From NCBI GenBank assembly GCA_027730465.1, contig JAQCGQ010000036.1, positions 1 through 6,750 on the forward strand: a DNA stretch of 6,750 nt, given 5' to 3'. A program made the translations under genes and the position numbers. Numbering within the stretch: position 1 is the first letter of the stretch; each line of letters begins with the position of its first letter. Below the pieces are notes generated by a model. It saw only the letters and a program-made list of their open reading frames with translations. It had not been told where the DNA came from and did not search any database. Positions 6,396 to 6,750 of this stretch are shown piece after piece. This DNA comes from Actinomycetota bacterium (GTDB taxonomy: Bacteria > Actinomycetota > Actinomycetes > Nanopelagicales > Nanopelagicaceae).

Positions 6396-6750
6396 ACCGG
6401 AGTAAGTGTGTCGGCCAGTTCCCCAGACATTTACATATATGTAATTAAATAAAAATGTTGAACCAGCAAATAAACAAAGCCATGCTGCCTTACGTCCTCG
6501 CCATCCCACTGTTATACGCGCATGTAGATATGCAGCGTATGCAACCCAGGTTATAAATGCCCAAGTTTCTTTTGGATCCCATCCCCAATAACGTCCCCAT
6601 GCAGCCTCTGCCCAAATCGCACCAGCAATAACTGAAAAACTCCATAAAGGAAATACCAACGCAACTAATCGGTAAGAAAGATTATCTAGCGCATCAAGTG
6701 TTGGTAATTTTAAAGCCCAATTGGGTCTTACACCTTTTTGTTCATATTTA
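6390..6750 (-). CDS. ccsB: Cytochrome c biogenesis protein CcsB/CcsA family, C-terminal part (5' end cut by window edge)
   Basis: This is the haem-handling membrane subunit of System II cytochrome c maturation, which with a ResB-type partner presents haem for attachment to apocytochromes outside the membrane. The frame is open from the right edge to the TAA at 6392-6390, giving 119 visible residues; about 200 N-terminal residues of a protein of about 300-330 are missing. The visible part begins with LPTLDALDNLSYRLVALVFP, followed by a membrane helix and the tryptophan-rich WWD haem-binding segment WAEAAWGRYWGWDPKETW. Then come YAAYLHAR with a conserved His, another helix, and the end VWGTGRHTYSGL with a second conserved His. 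These match actinobacterial CcsB closely. The Met at 6659 is internal, not the start. The gene converges on the PLDc_N gene with a 6-bp overlap. It is also named ResC or CcsA in other lineages. Confidence 0.95.
   Translation of the reverse strand, partial: KYEQKGVRPNWALKLPTLDALDNLSYRLVALVFPLWSFSVIAGAIWAEAAWGRYWGWDPKETWAFITWVAYAAYLHARITVGWRGRKAAWLCLFAGSTFLFNYIYVNVWGTGRHTYSGL

Noticed and set aside
6215..6430. 71-codon minus-strand frame over the PLDc_N gene
   Set aside because: It overlaps both the PLDc_N gene and the ccsB tail in another frame and has no family resemblance.

Overview
The window is a menaquinone (vitamin K2) biosynthesis locus from a low-G+C bacterium, most likely a streamlined actinobacterium. 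The protein sequences look actinobacterial: a short MenE of 362 residues, an OSBS with actinobacterial features, a PLDc_N mini-protein and a CcsB-type cytochrome c assembly protein. The DNA is AT-rich (hand counts of two lines gave about 32-37% G+C) and genes abut or overlap almost everywhere. This fits small-genome planktonic Actinobacteria such as the acI/Nanopelagicales group. The lineage is an inference; no rRNA or marker gene is present.

Layout. Positions 2-805 (+) hold the C-terminal two thirds of MenF (isochorismate synthase), cut by the left edge. It runs tail to tail into a minus-strand operon read menB (4142-3264), menC (3260-2319), menD (2322-760), with a 46-bp overlap between menF and menD. 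A 47-bp divergent spacer separates menB from a plus-strand pair, menE (4190-5278) and menA (5271-6119), which overlap by 8 bp. A small two-helix membrane protein of the PLDc_N family follows (6144-6395) and has its own candidate leaderless promoter. It overlaps by 6 bp the tail of a convergent ccsB gene (6750-6390), which is cut by the right edge.

Pathway. MenF makes isochorismate from chorismate. MenD adds a succinic semialdehyde unit from 2-oxoglutarate to give SEPHCHC. After a MenH step not encoded here, MenC dehydrates SHCHC to o-succinylbenzoate, MenE activates it to OSB-CoA, and MenB closes the ring to DHNA-CoA. A thioesterase, also not seen here, releases DHNA. MenA prenylates it in the membrane, and the final methylation (MenG/UbiE) lies elsewhere. 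CcsB belongs to System II cytochrome c maturation, so the locus joins quinone synthesis to cytochrome assembly, both parts of the respiratory chain.

I see no RNA gene, mobile element, CRISPR array or obvious hairpin terminator, and no gene-free stretch over 50 bases. The points of most interest are a bicarbonate-type (Gly) MenB in an otherwise actinobacterial locus, a degenerate MenE P-loop, TTG starts on menB and menD, the convergent gene overlaps, and the PLDc_N gene of unknown function between menA and ccsB. I found no convincing sign of a wholly new system.
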